DNA of 45,640 nucleotides from Anaerococcus sp. AGMB09787 (GCF_022808955.1 NZ_JAKZEY010000008.1:1-45640), one strand, 5' to 3'. Positions 1 to 8,846 are shown, numbered from the stretch's first letter. Numbers and translations are program-made. The notes: generated from the letters alone by a model not told the origin.

Positions 1-1176
1 GAGGCAGGCATGGACTATGGTGCTGTCTTTACGAGTACCATTATAGCATCTGTAGTAGCTATGCTCTTTATGGCCTTTTATGCCAACTTGCCATTTGCCC
101 TATCTGCAGGTATGGGACTTAATGCCTTCTTTACCTACACAGTAGTTATGCAAATGGGGAAAACCTGGCAATTTGCTCTAACAGCAGTATTTTTTGAGGG
201 TATTATCTTCTTGGTCTTATCTTTCTTGGGAGTCAGAGAGGCTATTTTTAATTCAATACCAATCAACCTAAAAAAGGCTGTATCAGTAGGAATCGGTTTG
301 TTTATTGCAGAAATCGGACTCTTGAATACCGGCATTATTAATCCAGGAGATGTATCACTAGAACTTGGCACTATCACAAATGCCAACGGATTTGTATTTT
401 TTATAGCACTTATTATAATGGTGGTCCTTACCGCCAAGAATGTAAAGGGAGCCTTACTTTGGGGAATATTGATATCAACTCTTATATCTCTAATCCTAGG
501 GGTAACAAGCTTACCTACTTCAAACATAGTATCCTTGCCACCATCAATTAAGCCAGTAGCCTTCAAGCTAGACTTTTCAAATGTATTTTCCTTGGAGATG
601 TTCTCAGTACTATTCTCCTTCTTGTTTGTAGATATTTTTGATACTCTAGGTACTCTAACAGGGGTCGCTACAAAGGCTAATATGCTTGATGAAGATGGCA
701 ATTTGCCAAATGCCTCAAAGGCCCTCTTCTCTGATGCTGTCGGAACAACAATAGGAGCCTTGCTTGGAACATCTACCGTAACAACCTTTGTTGAGTCTTC
801 TTCAGGTGTTGCTGAGGGTGGTAGGACTGGACTTACTACTTTAGTAACTGCTATCTTGTTTGTAGTAGCTGCCTTCTTCTTTCCAGTATTTTCAATAATT
901 CCAGCACCTGCTACATCAGCTGCCCTAGTTACAGTAGGACTCTTTATGATAACAACAGTTGTTGAAATTGATTTTACGGATATAAGTGAAGCCTTCCCAG
1001 CCTTCATGACAATCTTGATGATGCCTTTGACTTATTCTATAGCTGAGGGAATCTCCTTTGGAATGATTTCTTATGCTCTAATCAAGTTATTTACAGGTAA
1101 GGGCAAGGAAGTATCTCCTCTAGTTTACATCTTAGCTCTTGTATTTATAGTTAGGTACCTACTACCAATTTTTTAA
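1..1176 (+). CDS. NCS2/AzgA-family purine permease, 5' end outside window
   Basis: Integral membrane permease of the nucleobase-cation symporter 2 family, AzgA-like branch, whose known members import hypoxanthine, guanine or adenine by proton symport. The reading frame is open from base 1 (E-A-G before the first Met at 10), and the protein starts inside the conserved region around NLPFALSAGMGLNAFF, so roughly the first 40 residues (first membrane helix) lie upstream of the window. Seen: about 11-12 hydrophobic segments, the family stretch VDIFDTLGTLTGVA, and the substrate-region stretch GTSTVTTFVESSSGVAEGG. The xpt genes further along are in the same purine salvage pathway. Substrate cannot be told from sequence alone. 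No terminator is obvious after the stop; the following T-box has its own. Confidence 0.9.
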   Translation, partial: EAGMDYGAVFTSTIIASVVAMLFMAFYANLPFALSAGMGLNAFFTYTVVMQMGKTWQFALTAVFFEGIIFLVLSFLGVREAIFNSIPINLKKAVSVGIGLFIAEIGLLNTGIINPGDVSLELGTITNANGFVFFIALIIMVVLTAKNVKGALLWGILISTLISLILGVTSLPTSNIVSLPPSIKPVAFKLDFSNVFSLEMFSVLFSFLFVDIFDTLGTLTGVATKANMLDEDGNLPNASKALFSDAVGTTIGALLGTSTVTTFVESSSGVAEGGRTGLTTLVTAILFVVAAFFFPVFSIIPAPATSAALVTVGLFMITTVVEIDFTDISEAFPAFMTILMMPLTYSIAEGISFGMISYALIKLFTGKGKEVSPLVYILALVFIVRYLLPIF

Positions 1177-1196
1177 CTTTACTACTTGACAGATTT

Positions 1197-1466
1197 AAAC
1201 TGATGGACTATAATCTAACTAAATATAAATCATATGCAGAAGTAGTAGTGGGTAAAGCTTTATACAGAAAGAAAATGGTTGATGAGAATTTTCATAAGCT
1301 AGCCTAGTGAATGGATCTGCTAGATCAAAGGTGAACTAAAAGTAGCCTGCGGGTATTCTCGCCTTATTGAGATAGGATATGTATGTATCTAAAGATGTCT
1401 TTTAAAGGATAAGATGGATGGCACCGTGGGTCAAAGCTCGCTCCAATTAAGGAGTGGGCTTTTTAT
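1197..1466 (+). promoter_or_regulatory. T-box riboswitch, tryptophan specifier (UGG)
   Basis: Leader RNA that senses uncharged tRNA. Seen: a stem I region with ACAGAAAG and the GGTTGATGAGAA apical element near 1265-1290; then GAA-TGG-ATC, where the triplet TGG at 1312-1314 sits where the specifier codon is normally found; the T-box/antiterminator core GGATGGCACCGTGGG near 1416-1430; and an intrinsic terminator with a 12-bp stem (1433-1444 pairing with 1451-1462, loop AATTAA) running into TTTTATTTT. The specifier reads Trp, which matches the tryptophan transporter directly downstream. Family knowledge: uncharged tRNA-Trp would stabilise the antiterminator and switch on trpP under tryptophan starvation. 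The exact 5' end is approximate. Confidence 0.92.
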
Positions 1467-1487
1467 TTTGTGAAAAAAGGAGTTATT

Positions 1488-1982
1488 ATGAAAACAAGAA
1501 ATATCACAATATCAGCAATTTTTATGGCAGTTGGACTTGTACTACACTTTGTAGTACCACCAGTATTTTTTGGAGTTAAACCAGACTTTCTCTTATCAAT
1601 GATGTTTATATCATTAATCATGATTGATGATAGAAAAGAAGCCTTACTAGTAGGCGTAGCAGGTGGAGTAATGAGTGCCTTGACAACTGGTTTTCCAGGT
1701 GGACAAATCCCTAACTTTATAGAAAAAATTATAGTTTCTGTATCTATCTTTTATCTAATAAAATCTATGGGCAAAACCAACTTAAACAATATTAAAATTG
1801 TCATAATCTTTGCCCTAGGTACTTGCCTTTCCGGAGTCCTCTTCCTACTAATGGCCCTAGGTTTTACCAACCAACTAAATATGTTTATCCCATCCCTACC
1901 AGTAGTACTCGTAGCTATGGTAGTAAATCCTATCTTTGGAATCCTTCTAAACACTATTTATGGAAAATTTATAAGTAAATGA
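1488..1982 (+). CDS. trpP: Tryptophan transporter TrpP (ECF S-component-like)
   Basis: Small membrane protein (164 aa) of the TrpP/YhaG family, which takes up tryptophan. Seen: N-terminal MKTRNITISAIFMAVGLVLHF, a central GVKPDFLLSMMFISLIM segment and the GGVMSALTTGFPGGQIPNFIEK loop typical of the family, with about five to six hydrophobic helices. I chose ATG 1488 rather than the in-frame GTG at 1470 because AGGAG (1478-1482) lies six bases before 1488, while the GTG has no ribosome site and sits in the terminator tail. The Trp-type T-box directly upstream supports the assignment independently. Single-gene transcript ending at the hairpin at 1992-2033. Confidence 0.9.
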   Translation: MKTRNITISAIFMAVGLVLHFVVPPVFFGVKPDFLLSMMFISLIMIDDRKEALLVGVAGGVMSALTTGFPGGQIPNFIEKIIVSVSIFYLIKSMGKTNLNNIKIVIIFALGTCLSGVLFLLMALGFTNQLNMFIPSLPVVLVAMVVNPIFGILLNTIYGKFISK

Positions 1983-1991
1983 AGAGAAAAA

Positions 1992-2033
1992 ATATGACCT
2001 TCTTTGTCAGACTAAGAACAAAGAGGGTCATAT
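1992..2033. terminator. Bidirectional terminator between trpP and the peptide operon
   Basis: A 16-bp stem (1992-2007 with 2018-2033, one T-G wobble) around a 10-base loop. It is followed by CTATTTA on the plus strand and, read on the minus strand, by TTTTTTCTC, so it can end both trpP and the convergent opp operon. Confidence 0.85.
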
Positions 2034-2037
2034 CTAT

Positions 2038-2814
2038 TTATAGGCTTATAGATTTAAAAAGTTCCTTGGTATATTCGTGCCTATCATCACTTTCTAAATC
2101 GTAAGTGTCAAATAAGTCTACCAGCTCTCCCTTGTATAGGACACCAATCCTGTCACAAAGATAGGCTATTACATTCAAATCATGGGATATAAAGAGGCTA
2201 GTAAAATTATGCTTTTTTTGCAAGGACCTAATCAAGTTTAATATTTGTGCTTGGATTGAAACATCTAAGGCACTCACTCCCTCATCTATTATCAAGAATT
2301 CAGGATTAACGACTAGGGCCTGGGCTATGGCTATCCTTTGCTTTTGCCCACCTGATAGGCTGTCTGGATAGTAGTTTAGCACATCTTCTTCCATCTCTAT
2401 TTCTTCAAGAAGGTCCCTAATTAACTTTCGTCTTTCTTCTTTACTATAAATATCATGAATTTTAAGTATCTCTTCTATAGAAAATCCTATAGTTTTTTTG
2501 GGGTTTAGGGCCTGGTAGGGATTTTGAAAGACAACTTGGACTTCCCTACGATACTTCATTAGCTCATCCTTATTTAAACTTGCTATATTATTCCCCTTAA
2601 ATAAAATTTTCCCTGAACTTTCTTTTACCAACCTCAATATTATATTTGATAGGGTGGTCTTCCCTGAACCACTTTCTCCTACTAGACCAAATATTTCTCC
2701 CTTCTTTATATCAAAGGATACATGATCTAAGGCTAGCTTGTCCTTTTTCCTAAAAAGTATGCCCGATCCCTTATAGGTCTTACTAATATCTTGAATTTTT
2801 AAAATATTTTCCAT
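2038..2814 (-). CDS. Peptide ABC transporter ATP-binding protein (OppF/DppF type)
   Basis: Second ATPase of a peptide-type ABC importer (258 aa), cytosolic face of the membrane. Seen: Walker A GESGSGKTT, Q-loop VVFQNPYQALNP, signature LSGGQKQR, Walker B FLIIDEGVSALD, and the H-loop FISHDL. It lacks the Cys-rich C-terminal extension present in the OppD partner. An in-frame ATG lies at 2826, but ATG 2814 is preferred: GGAG sits six to seven bases before it, and it begins one base after the stop of the preceding gene, so translation is probably coupled. Last gene of the operon. Walker B reads DEGVSALD instead of the usual DEPTSALD, a tolerated variant in this family. Confidence 0.92.
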   Translation of the reverse strand: MENILKIQDISKTYKGSGILFRKKDKLALDHVSFDIKKGEIFGLVGESGSGKTTLSNIILRLVKESSGKILFKGNNIASLNKDELMKYRREVQVVFQNPYQALNPKKTIGFSIEEILKIHDIYSKEERRKLIRDLLEEIEMEEDVLNYYPDSLSGGQKQRIAIAQALVVNPEFLIIDEGVSALDVSIQAQILNLIRSLQKKHNFTSLFISHDLNVIAYLCDRIGVLYKGELVDLFDTYDLESDDRHEYTKELFKSISL

Positions 2815-2815
2815 C

Positions 2816-3781
2816 TTATTCTCCATACAAATGACAATTTACCTCATGGTCATTCCTGTAGGTGGTCGCAGGATAGGTTTTAAAGCACTTATCCATGACA
2901 AAGTCGCACCTATCAGCAAAGGGACATCCTTCGTTAGACCTGTTTTTAAGATCTGGCACACGTCCTTTTATATTGTATAGGTCTTGGCCCCTTTTCTTAT
3001 AATTTGGCACAGCCTTAAGGAGGGCCTTGGTGTAGGGATGGAGAGGACTATCAATTACATCTTTAGTAAGTCCCCTTTCGACAATCCTACCAGCATACAT
3101 TATCATTACTTTTTTTGAAATATTTTCTATAAGGTTTAGGTCGTGGCTAATAAAAACTATGGCTCCCTTGTAGATATGGGATATCTCCTTAAAGAGGTCT
3201 ATAATTTGGCTTTGAACCTTGGCATCTAGGGCTGTTGTTGGCTCATCAGCTATAAGGACATTGGGATTTGCTATAAGGGCCATAGAAATCACTATCCTTT
3301 GTTGCATACCACCGGATAATTCGTGGGGGTACTTGTGATAGAGGCTCTCTACATCCTTGAGTCCACACTTTTCCATAGTAGTATAGACTAGGTCTAGACG
3401 TTTTTTCTTGTCAAAGTCGTAGTGGATTTTTAATACTTCTTCGATTTGCTTACCTACTTTGATTAATGGATTTAGGGCAGAACCAGGCTCTTGGAAGACT
3501 GTAGCTATGTTTCTACTCCTATAGGGAGCCCACTGTTTATCATCAAGACCCAAGATTTCCTTGCCCTTTAATAGGCAAGAGCCTGACTTAATGATAGCAG
3601 ATGGTGATTCTATTCCCAAAATTGTTTGGGTCGCTACGGTTTTGCCACAGCCACTTTCTCCAACAAGACCCACAAAGTCATTTTCAAATAGGTCAAATGA
3701 TATATGGTTTACTGCGTATTTTTCGCCATTTGAAGTTGGAAAGGCAACTGTTAGGTCCTTTACTTCTAATAATTTATTCAT
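2816..3781 (-). CDS. Peptide ABC transporter ATP-binding protein (OppD/DppD type)
   Basis: First ATPase of the peptide importer (321 aa). Seen: Walker A GESGCGKTV, Q-loop TVFQEPGSALNPL, signature LSGGMQQR, Walker B VLIADEPTTALD, H-loop FISHDL, and a C-terminal oligopeptide/HPY-type extension with four cysteines, CPFADRC, then MDKC and NCH, the cluster-binding arrangement found in OppD/DppD proteins. Start ATG 3781 is preceded by AAGGAGAAGG and overlaps the end of the permease gene by eight bases, as in a translationally coupled operon. Works with the two permeases and the lipoprotein upstream in the transcript. Confidence 0.93.
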   Translation of the reverse strand: MNKLLEVKDLTVAFPTSNGEKYAVNHISFDLFENDFVGLVGESGCGKTVATQTILGIESPSAIIKSGSCLLKGKEILGLDDKQWAPYRSRNIATVFQEPGSALNPLIKVGKQIEEVLKIHYDFDKKKRLDLVYTTMEKCGLKDVESLYHKYPHELSGGMQQRIVISMALIANPNVLIADEPTTALDAKVQSQIIDLFKEISHIYKGAIVFISHDLNLIENISKKVMIMYAGRIVERGLTKDVIDSPLHPYTKALLKAVPNYKKRGQDLYNIKGRVPDLKNRSNEGCPFADRCDFVMDKCFKTYPATTYRNDHEVNCHLYGE

Positions 3782-4595
3782 GGTTTACCTTCTCCTTTAG
3801 TCTTCTTGTCCTAAACTTCTCCCCATAGAGGGTAAAGCCTAAAACTAGAAGTGATAGACAAATTCCTGTGGCTATAAAATAGTATGGGGCTTTGGAAAAA
3901 TATACTTGGCTTTCCTTGAGCATCCTACCCCAGGATGGATCAGGAGGTCTTACTCCCAGTCCCAAATATGATAGGCCACTTTCAGCTAGGATAGCCTGTG
4001 AAATTGAAAGGATTATAGCAACCATTAGTTGGTTTTTGATATTTGGCAAAATATGGTTGATGCCTATATAGATAGGACTTGCTCCCTTAACCTGAGCACT
4101 CTTGACAAACTGGGCATTTTTCACTTGCAAGAACCCACTCCTTACAACCCTAGCAAAGTATGGGACAGAAATAATACCTATAGCAAAGATCGTATTTACT
4201 AGGCTTGCACCAAATACCGAAACTAGCATCATGGCAAAAAGTATTCCTGGAAAGGCCATAAGGGAGTCGATAAATCTCATCAATACTTCATCAACCAGTC
4301 CACCAAAATATCCAGCACTGGCTCCAATTATTGCCCCTATCACAAGGGCAAGGCTCACTGTTCCAAAGGATAAGAACAAGGCGTATTTGGATCCTTCCAT
4401 TAGCCTAGATAGGATGTCCCTACCCATATTGTCAGTTCCCAAGAGATGGTCTAGGGATGGGGTCATAAGCTTTTCTTTTGTCATAATAGCATTTGGATCA
4501 TAGGGTGTCCAAAATAATGACAAGATAAATACTCCAAAGTAGAAAAAAAGTATAGCCCTCCCTAAATTTATAGAAATTTTATTATTTTTAATCAT
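3774..4595 (-). CDS. Peptide ABC transporter permease (OppC/DppC type)
   Basis: Membrane permease subunit (273 aa). Seen: an N-terminal helix, the LLGTDNMGRDILSRLMEGSKYAL stretch shared by DppC/OppC/NikC proteins (quoted here as landmark near residue 50-70), about six hydrophobic segments, and the EAA-type loop that contacts the ATPases around SAQVKGASPIYIGINHILPN. ATG 4595 is chosen over an in-frame GTG at 4601 because AAGGAG directly abuts the GTG (no spacing) but lies five bases before the ATG. The start lies within the last codons of the OppB gene (ATGATTAA overlap). Confidence 0.92.
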   Translation of the reverse strand: MIKNNKISINLGRAILFFYFGVFILSLFWTPYDPNAIMTKEKLMTPSLDHLLGTDNMGRDILSRLMEGSKYALFLSFGTVSLALVIGAIIGASAGYFGGLVDEVLMRFIDSLMAFPGILFAMMLVSVFGASLVNTIFAIGIISVPYFARVVRSGFLQVKNAQFVKSAQVKGASPIYIGINHILPNIKNQLMVAIILSISQAILAESGLSYLGLGVRPPDPSWGRMLKESQVYFSKAPYYFIATGICLSLLVLGFTLYGEKFRTRRLKEKVNHE

Positions 4596-5538
4596 TGCCA
4601 CTCCTTATTCTAGGATCTATTATCCCGTACAAGATATCTATTATTAGGTTAATAAAGATTACCAAAAAGGCAACTGCTACAACGACGCTTTGGATTAGTG
4701 GAAAGTCCCTTGATGATATAGATGATACTATCAAAGATCCTACCCCTGGAAGAGCAAAAACATTTTCTACTATAAGGCTTCCACCAACACTTGATGTAAG
4801 ACTCATGCCTATAACTGTGATTACTGGAATCAAAGCGTTTTTGAGGACGTGCTTATAGAGGATTTCTCTAATAGTAAGTCCCTTCATCCTGGCTGTTCTC
4901 ACATAGTCCTTGTTCATTTCATCCAAAATAGCCGCCTGCATATACCTTATAATAGTCGCTATATTTGGTATAGCTATGGCAAGGGATGGCAAGAAGAAGT
5001 TCTTGAGCTTATCCAAAAATCCCCCTGCCATGACATTGTAAGATAGGGTATTAAAAATCCCAAGTTTAACAGCGAATATATAAATTAGCATAAAGGCCAT
5101 CCAAAAGGAAGGAATGGAAATGCCGAGTTGGGTTATTCCTGTAATTATTGATGCATACCACTTGTCAGACTTTAGGGTTATTTGGATTGATAGGGGAATC
5201 GCTATTATTAGTGATAAAAATAAAGAAAAAAGACTTAGATATAGGGTAACAGGAAGTTTTTTGAGAAAAAGTTCACTAACAGGAACCCTGTACTTTAGGC
5301 TCTCTCCCATATCAAGTCTTAAAAGTCCTCCTATCCACTCTATATATCTTTGCGAAATTGGTTTATCAAGTCCCAACTCCCTCTCGATAGCTAGGACTTG
5401 GGCAGGATCTGCTTCGGTTCCCAGGATAATTCTTGCAGGATTACCTGGTATAATTTGGAAAACCAAAAATATTAGCAAGGAAACAAAAAATAAAGTTAGT
5501 AGGATGGACAATAGTTTTTTTACTATTGCTTTAATCAT
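4588..5538 (-). CDS. Peptide ABC transporter permease (OppB/DppB type)
   Basis: Membrane permease subunit (316 aa) forming the translocation pore with the OppC-type partner. Seen: an N-terminal helix ending in QIIPGNPARIILG, the family signature of DppB/OppB proteins, the periplasmic-face LGLDKPISQRYIEWIGG loop, five further helices and the ATPase-contact loop YVRTARMKGLTIREILYKHVLKNALIP, ending in IDPRIRSGND. It overlaps the lipoprotein gene by four bases at its start and the OppC-type gene at its end, so the five transport genes are one translational unit. Confidence 0.92.
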   Translation of the reverse strand: MIKAIVKKLLSILLTLFFVSLLIFLVFQIIPGNPARIILGTEADPAQVLAIERELGLDKPISQRYIEWIGGLLRLDMGESLKYRVPVSELFLKKLPVTLYLSLFSLFLSLIIAIPLSIQITLKSDKWYASIITGITQLGISIPSFWMAFMLIYIFAVKLGIFNTLSYNVMAGGFLDKLKNFFLPSLAIAIPNIATIIRYMQAAILDEMNKDYVRTARMKGLTIREILYKHVLKNALIPVITVIGMSLTSSVGGSLIVENVFALPGVGSLIVSSISSRDFPLIQSVVVAVAFLVIFINLIIDILYGIIDPRIRSGND

Positions 5539-7076
5539 TTTACATCTATATCCTCAAGGTTTAATTTTTGAACTGGATAAGTCTTTAATCCAGTAAGTTC
5601 TTCATTTAGACCATAGATTAAATCTGGGTCAGTTAGGTAGACACTACCAGCATCCTTGGCTATAATGTCTTGGGCATTCTTAACATTTTCAACTATTTCT
5701 TCTTGGCTTGATGCAGACTTAGCAGCTGCTATGGCCTCATCATAGTCTTCTGACTTGTAGTTGATAAAGTTCTTAGTATTATCAGACCTATACCTATCAA
5801 GAATTCTGATTGGATCAGTGTAGCCTATGAATCCTCCGACTGTTGTTTCAAAGTCCCTATTTTGATAAACCTTGTCTAACCAAGTAGAAAATTCTACTGG
5901 ATCTAAGGTAATCTCAACACCGATTTGGCTTAGTTGGGCTTGGATTAGCTCTGCTGTCTCTAGGTGGTACCTATAGTCACTTGGCACTGTAAGGCTTGCA
6001 GCAAAACCATCAGGATAGCCTGCTTCTTTCAATAATTCCTTGGCCTTTTCTACATCATAAGGATATGGATCTTCTTGGTCATTGTAGTAATCCTTTAGGG
6101 CTGGTGAAAATGTTGTATAAAGTGCTGCTGCCCTTCCCCCTGCTGCTGTTTCTATAATTTCTTCTTTGTTTATAGCGTGAGCTAGAGCTTGTCTTACCTT
6201 GATATCACTAAAAGGCTCAATATCGTTATTGAGACCAAAGACTTGGACAAGGTTTTGAGGTTTTGAGTAGATATCAACTCCCTCTAATTGATCAATTTGC
6301 TCATAGGTAAGTCCTGAAGCAAGGTCAACGTCCTTGTTATTAAGCGCCAAGACTAGACTTTGGGCATCAGGCACCCTAATTATTTCGACATTTTCAATCT
6401 TAGCTAGGTGGTCTTGGTTGTGGTAGTCATCAAATCTCTTTAGGACTAGGCCTTCTCCTGGTGTGTAGGATACGAATTGGTAAGGGCCTGTTCCTAGTGG
6501 TTTTGTAGCATTATCCTCATAGTCTTTTTTAACTATTGGTTGGTTAAGCAAATAGATGAAGGAATTATTTTTCTCCTTGAGGATGATTTTGATCTCAGTA
6601 GGTGATACTACTTCAAGGTCAGTTACCCCTTCGAAGTTTGAAGATAGGGCTTCACCACTAGTAATTCCAGCAAGCTTATCTATAGTATAGTAAACATCAT
6701 CTGCTGTAAAGTCTGATCCATCATGGAACTTGACCCCTTCTTTGAGTTTGAAATCATAGGTCAATCCATCTTCACTAATTTCATAAGACTCAGCTAGGTC
6801 TTCCACTAGGGAGCCATTTTCGTCAACATCTAGGAGACCATCAAAAACTTGGTCCATATAGGTCTTGGTATCTCCTGCTGTAGTTAGGAAGGGATCCAAG
6901 CTATCAAGTTCAATAGTCATCGCAACCTTTAGGGTATCCTTACTAGAGCTTGTACTTTCTTCTTCTACTGGTGCTTCTTCATTTTTTTCTTTGTTGCCTT
7001 CTGTGTTATTGTTGGCACAGCCTGTGAATAATAGGGCTGATGCAAATAATCCCAATATTAAATTTTTGCTTTTCAT
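5535..7076 (-). CDS. Peptide-binding lipoprotein of the ABC importer (SBP family 5)
   Basis: Substrate-binding lipoprotein (513 aa), anchored outside the membrane and feeding the importer encoded downstream. Seen: signal sequence MKSKNLILGLFASALLFTGC with lipobox FTGC (Cys20), an acidic/Ser-rich linker, then the family 5 fold with ELDSLDPF, FHDGSDFTADDVYYTIDK, and ALAHAINKEEII landmarks. ATG 7076 is chosen over an in-frame TTG at 7088; GGGAG lies five bases before 7076. Nickel, peptide and other ligands occur in this family; adjacency to an aminopeptidase favours peptides, an inference. Confidence 0.92.
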   Translation of the reverse strand: MKSKNLILGLFASALLFTGCANNNTEGNKEKNEEAPVEEESTSSSKDTLKVAMTIELDSLDPFLTTAGDTKTYMDQVFDGLLDVDENGSLVEDLAESYEISEDGLTYDFKLKEGVKFHDGSDFTADDVYYTIDKLAGITSGEALSSNFEGVTDLEVVSPTEIKIILKEKNNSFIYLLNQPIVKKDYEDNATKPLGTGPYQFVSYTPGEGLVLKRFDDYHNQDHLAKIENVEIIRVPDAQSLVLALNNKDVDLASGLTYEQIDQLEGVDIYSKPQNLVQVFGLNNDIEPFSDIKVRQALAHAINKEEIIETAAGGRAAALYTTFSPALKDYYNDQEDPYPYDVEKAKELLKEAGYPDGFAASLTVPSDYRYHLETAELIQAQLSQIGVEITLDPVEFSTWLDKVYQNRDFETTVGGFIGYTDPIRILDRYRSDNTKNFINYKSEDYDEAIAAAKSASSQEEIVENVKNAQDIIAKDAGSVYLTDPDLIYGLNEELTGLKTYPVQKLNLEDIDVK

Positions 7077-7110
7077 ATTATCTCCCAAAATATTATAGGT
7101 AAGTTATAAC

Positions 7111-7407
7111 TTACATTTTTTCCTTAACTGATTTAATCTTCTCTTCTAGACTTGCCTTCTTGTCACGTCTATCGTCTATCTTTAGTACGGTATATACCCT
7201 ATCTGCTCCCTTTGCAAAGACTTGCTCTTGCATGGCCCTTACAGCCTTAAGACCGAGGTCTATGTCAGCTTCAATTACTGTTCCCATTGGATTTAGCTCA
7301 TACCTTACACCCATCTCTTCCAAAACCTTCTCTGCCTCAGCTATATAGGGGCTGACTGATGTTGTCTTTGTACCGATTGGTATTAGGGTTACTTCTAAAA
7401 TTGCCAT
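7111..7407 (-). CDS. MTH1187/YkoF-like thiamine-binding family protein
   Basis: Small cytosolic protein (98 aa) of the MTH1187 family (ferredoxin-like fold, related to YkoF), members of which bind thiamine or related ligands. Seen: N-terminal strand AILEVTLIPIGTKTTSVSPYIAEAE, the YELNPMGTVIEAD stretch that is diagnostic for the family, and VYTVLKIDDRRDK. ATG 7407 starts at the base next to the aminopeptidase stop (TAA at 7410-7408), with GAGGAGG at 7413-7419 inside the end of that gene, so the two are coupled. The binding lipoprotein follows after about 35 bases. Why a thiamine-binding-like protein sits in a peptide operon is not explained by the sequence. Confidence 0.85.
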   Translation of the reverse strand: MAILEVTLIPIGTKTTSVSPYIAEAEKVLEEMGVRYELNPMGTVIEADIDLGLKAVRAMQEQVFAKGADRVYTVLKIDDRRDKKASLEEKIKSVKEKM

Positions 7408-8685
7408 TTAATCCTCCTCATAAAATCTCTTATAAATTTGATATGCATCTAAATGATCATCTACGCCTGCGCTCTCCCTTATAGAGTGCATGGCAAGGAT
7501 AGCTTCTCCCACATCAATTGATCTAATACCAAGCCTTGATGCTGTGATAGGACCTATGGTAGATCCCCCTACCTTGTCATTCCTATTGTGGAAGAATTGA
7601 AGGTTAAGTCCAAGATCCTTTGCAATATTTATTATCCTAGCCTTAGTCTCGATTGATGTAGAATAAGCACCATTTGCTGCAATTTTTACTACAAGGCCTT
7701 CATTCATATTTACAATATTAGTAGGGTCGGAAAACTCTTTGAAATTAGGATGGATAGCATGTGCCCCATCTGCACTTATTAGGAAAGAATTCTCGATTGC
7801 CCTATAATAATCTTCTAGAGGCTTATCTAGGCTTAGGCAAATTCGCTTCAAGACATCAGATAAAAATGTCCCATCTGCTCCAGTCCTTGTCATCGATCCT
7901 ATCTCTTCATTATCATTTAATATAAGGACATTGGTCTTCACTGAAAAGGTCCCTACAAAGGCCTTCAGTGATGCATGGACTGATGCCAAATTATCAATCC
8001 TACCAACTTGGTAGATAGAATCAGAAATTATAGAACCTTTCTGCCTATCGTATAGACTTAGGTCAAAATCTATAATATCCTTAGAGTCGATTGACAAATA
8101 ATCTCCTAGGAGTCTTTGAACAAAGCCATCTGCCTCTGCCCCATCCTTTATAGTCTTAACTATAGGATAGAGGTGGTTTTGGGGATTGTAGGCAAAGTCC
8201 TTGTTCACATTCCTATTCATGTGAATAGCTGCATTGGGAATAGTTAAAAGATCCCTATCGATATTAACAAGGTCCGTCTTAATCTCCCCATCCTCCTTGT
8301 AGATAACCTTACCTGCAAGGGATAAAGTCCTATCAAGCCATGTTGAATAAATCATACCTCCATAAGCTTCAACATTTAATTTTAAATAACCACTATCGGC
8401 TATTTCGGCATTAGACTTTAACTTAAAGGTTGGAGATTCTGTGTGGGATCCTATAAGGTCAAAACCCTTCACCAGGTCAGACCTTAGGTTAAAGGCGATT
8501 AGGGCAGTGTCATCTCTTTTTACATAATACTTACCCATATCCTCAAGCTCCCAGGAGTCAGCTTCCCTTAGCTCCTCATATCCATTTTCTTCCAAAAAAT
8601 CTACTGCATTATTTACAGCATAGTAAGAAACTGGACTTTGGTCAATAAAACCAATTAAATCTTTAATAAAATCTTCCTTCTTCAT
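7408..8685 (-). CDS. apeB: M18 family aminopeptidase
   Basis: Cytosolic dizinc aminopeptidase (425 aa, the usual M18 length) that removes N-terminal residues from peptides. Seen: metal-ligand region DLIGSHTESPTFKLK, NDNEEIGSMTRTGADG, the SADGAHAIHPNF region, and C-terminal GEAILAMHSIRESAG, all in the order known for M18 enzymes. It heads the operon with the peptide importer, so imported peptides would be cut by the first gene product: a coherent uptake-and-digest unit. No strong ribosome site is seen before ATG 8685. The first ~70 codons exist a second time at 14693-14902, downstream of the RiPP-like cassette. Confidence 0.93.
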   Translation of the reverse strand: MKKEDFIKDLIGFIDQSPVSYYAVNNAVDFLEENGYEELREADSWELEDMGKYYVKRDDTALIAFNLRSDLVKGFDLIGSHTESPTFKLKSNAEIADSGYLKLNVEAYGGMIYSTWLDRTLSLAGKVIYKEDGEIKTDLVNIDRDLLTIPNAAIHMNRNVNKDFAYNPQNHLYPIVKTIKDGAEADGFVQRLLGDYLSIDSKDIIDFDLSLYDRQKGSIISDSIYQVGRIDNLASVHASLKAFVGTFSVKTNVLILNDNEEIGSMTRTGADGTFLSDVLKRICLSLDKPLEDYYRAIENSFLISADGAHAIHPNFKEFSDPTNIVNMNEGLVVKIAANGAYSTSIETKARIINIAKDLGLNLQFFHNRNDKVGGSTIGPITASRLGIRSIDVGEAILAMHSIRESAGVDDHLDAYQIYKRFYEED

Positions 8686-8724
8686 ACTATCTATGCTACC
8701 GTATATTTGGCTAAATGCATTATT

Positions 8725-8752
8725 TTTATATAATTTCTGGTTAAATTTTTAA
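8725..8752 (-). promoter_or_regulatory. Possible promoter of the aminopeptidase-peptide transport operon
   Basis: On the minus strand TTAAAA (8752-8747), a 16-base spacer, then TATAAA (8730-8725). The -35 is weak; the position upstream of the first operon gene is the main support. Confidence 0.35.
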
Positions 8753-8780
8753 TTATCTTAATTAGATAAGCCTTTCCATC

Positions 8781-8808
8781 TTGATAAAACCATTATAAAC
8801 ATTATAAT
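8781..8808 (+). promoter_or_regulatory. Promoter of xpt copy 1
   Basis: TTGATA (8781-8786), 16-base spacer, TATAAT (8803-8808), 38 bases before ATG 8847. Conserved at the same place before xpt copy 2. No purine riboswitch sequence is present between promoter and gene. Confidence 0.7.
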
Positions 8809-8846
8809 AATAAAAAGTACTAAACAAATATCCATAAGGAGTTAAT

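Noticed and set aside
135-1007. 290-residue minus-strand ORF within the purine permease gene
   Set aside because: Antisense to a clearly recognised membrane permease; no ribosome site or protein-like features.
8686-8846. Purine riboswitch upstream of xpt, as in Bacillus
   Set aside because: The conserved purine-aptamer loops are absent; only a promoter and AAGGAG are seen, in both copies.
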